Shown in pieces: positions 62,718 to 64,000 of a stretch of 64,000 nt of DNA. The notes beneath the pieces are model-generated. The model was not told the DNA's origin. It did no database searches and saw nothing but the letters and a program-made list of their open reading frames with translations. Each line of letters begins with the position of its first letter. Position 1 is the stretch's first letter. A program made the position numbers and the translations under genes. Source of the stretch: Ophiostoma sp. CBS 140.51 (taxonomy: Eukaryota > Ascomycota > Sordariomycetes > Ophiostomatales > Ophiostomataceae); contig JANSLP010000120.1 of NCBI GenBank assembly GCA_029298735.1, positions 23,341 through 87,340 on the forward strand. The letters are read 5' to 3'.

Positions 62718-64000
62718 TGTGTAGAAGTGAGGGGGGAAGGTCGTGAGGTCGTGAGGTCGAGGACGAGGACGAGGAGGGATCGCAGGTAGACAAGGAGAAG
62801 TTGCTTGTCAAGTCGTCAGTTCGTGAGAGAGACACTTGCGTCGGTGTTTTTCGGAGGAATCCGTGTCGTACGAAGAAAAAGGCTGAGTATTAAGTCTCTT
62901 AAGAAAAAAGGCGCCTTCTCGCAAAACTTTGGGCGAGCGACTCGAAAAAAATTTCCCCAGGGAAAAAAGACGTGTGAAATCGACTAGCGTTATCGGACCG
63001 TGGGCTGGGTCGGCTTGTGCCTGGCCACCAGCACAAAGGGAGGGCCCTTGGGCGGTACTAAAGCATGGCAGGGGGCCAATCGGCCGGACACCCTTGTGCC
63101 TTTCCCCTCGTGCCTTCCTCGTCTCCCTTGTGCCTTCCATGTGCTTCAGCGCTAATTTTCGGTTCTCTTTTTCGTCGCAACAAGCGCTCTTGCCCAGACG
63201 GTTTCTTATCGTTCGGTGATCGGACAGCTCCCGAGGTGGGGGCAAGTCAGTTGCAAGCAAAAATTCCAGGCCTGTCATTCGCTAGCCGCGAGCAAGCGAC
63301 TAATAGAGCAGCAGTCGCATTTTCAGCGATTGCACATAAAAACTCGGCAACATCAGGCCACTCCTGCGTTTTTTTCCAGTGATTTTTTTCGTCTCCATAC
63401 GTAAGCTTCTAGAAACTCTCTTCTTTCAGACTGTCATGTATTTGATAAATATGTTGTATTGATGGAGTATCATCGCCTTGCTTTCTGATAATTGATATTT
63501 GATCCCATTGATAAATCAAGCAGCTTTTTCTTTCGAAGTGTCTCGCCGTGTACCAAGAAATGAAGCACAAAAATCGTTGAAGACTTTACCACCTTTTGCT
63601 GCCGTCGCTAAAGCGCGGTGTTTTCATCTCGCCGATATAACTTTTGATGGGCACGAGAAACTTGATAGAGTGGTGAACATACATGGCAGTTGCGATATCG
63701 TTCCTGGTGCTTGTGAGGAGCGTTGTTTACTTCCATTTACGGAAAGATGCACCTTCTGTGTCAGTTATTACAAGCCGTACTTACACCCTCGCAATAAGTT
63801 TTCCATTGTGAAACTCCCTTGGCAGAGTGATTAAATACTCAAGCTCGCACATCACCCTTCTTTTTTATACGTACGACTTGTTATTTTTTAATGTATATAA
63901 TTTGAACCTCTACGCTTCCTTCTGCCGGTCGTTTTGTTCCTCCCCACAGACACAAATCCCAATACAGCCAATAGCTGGAAGCCAGGCGCGGCATTGTGAT
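62718..64000. other. GGC1 promoter side and window end
   Basis: The GGC1 leader on - is followed by a CCAAT box (63076-63080) and a degenerate repeat of CTTGTGCCTTCC-like units at about 63088-63141 (three copies). From 63400 on the DNA is AT-rich. A 111-codon frame at 63499-63834 starts at TTG without in-frame ATG near its beginning and is not accepted. No gene seen. Confidence 0.5.
63088..63141. repeat. Degenerate 12-16-bp repeat, GTGCCTT core, three copies
   Basis: CTTGTGCCTTTCC, CTCGTGCCTTCCT and CTTGTGCCTTCCA follow each other upstream of GGC1. Related GCACCTTCC/GCGCCTTCC words occur upstream of the channel gene near 47266-47296. Confidence 0.45.

Noticed and set aside
63499..63834. 111-codon + frame near the window end
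   Set aside because: Begins at TTG with no suitable ATG, AT-rich spacer, no recognised domain.

Overview
This window looks like nuclear DNA of a filamentous ascomycete, most probably a sordariomycete. The coding exons are GC-rich. Introns are few, mostly 60-210 bp, with GT-AG ends and CTAAC-type branch sites. Many long genes have no intron, and gene-free stretches are several kb long with AT-rich, purine- or pyrimidine-skewed sequence. The protein families are eukaryotic and partly fungus-specific (Yme2, Ggc1, Emi1-type DUF3128, MATA_HMG). I cannot name the species from sequence alone; an ophiostomatalean such as Sporothrix is only a guess. I saw no transposon, rRNA gene, tRNA gene, CRISPR array or viral sequence.

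Left part (1-28.6 kb), all genes on +: the 3' end of the AP-2 adaptor alpha subunit, followed by an unexplained in-frame open region; mitochondrial succinyl-CoA ligase beta; an unknown 111-residue Ser/Lys-rich protein; a fructosamine-3-kinase family protein; a possible small secreted protein; an EamA-type membrane transporter; the RuvB-like 1 AAA+ ATPase; and, after an 8.1-kb gene-free stretch, a 1024-residue MATA_HMG-box transcription factor.

Middle part (28.6-46.3 kb): a possible 37-residue microprotein on -, the mitochondrial nucleoid protein Yme2 (-) divergent from a twin-CX9C Emi1-like protein (+), a cytosolic Hsp70 (-) with a perfect heat-shock element upstream and a repeat-filled 479-bp intron, and an EF-hand MscS channel (-).

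Right part (46.3-64 kb): mitochondrial seryl-tRNA synthetase (+), a 2196-residue repeat-containing coiled-coil protein (-), and the mitochondrial GTP/GDP carrier Ggc1 (-).

Five of the recognised genes serve mitochondria (TCA cycle, nucleoid maintenance, intermembrane-space CX9C protein, mitochondrial translation, GTP import), but they are not arranged as one operon-like unit. The most interesting items are the giant coiled-coil protein with two different internal repeat arrays, the post-stop open frame behind AP-2 alpha, the intergenic nonamer TACTCCGTA/TACGGAGTA (seven exact copies), the inverted-repeat family inside the Hsp70 intron, and three small unannotated protein candidates.
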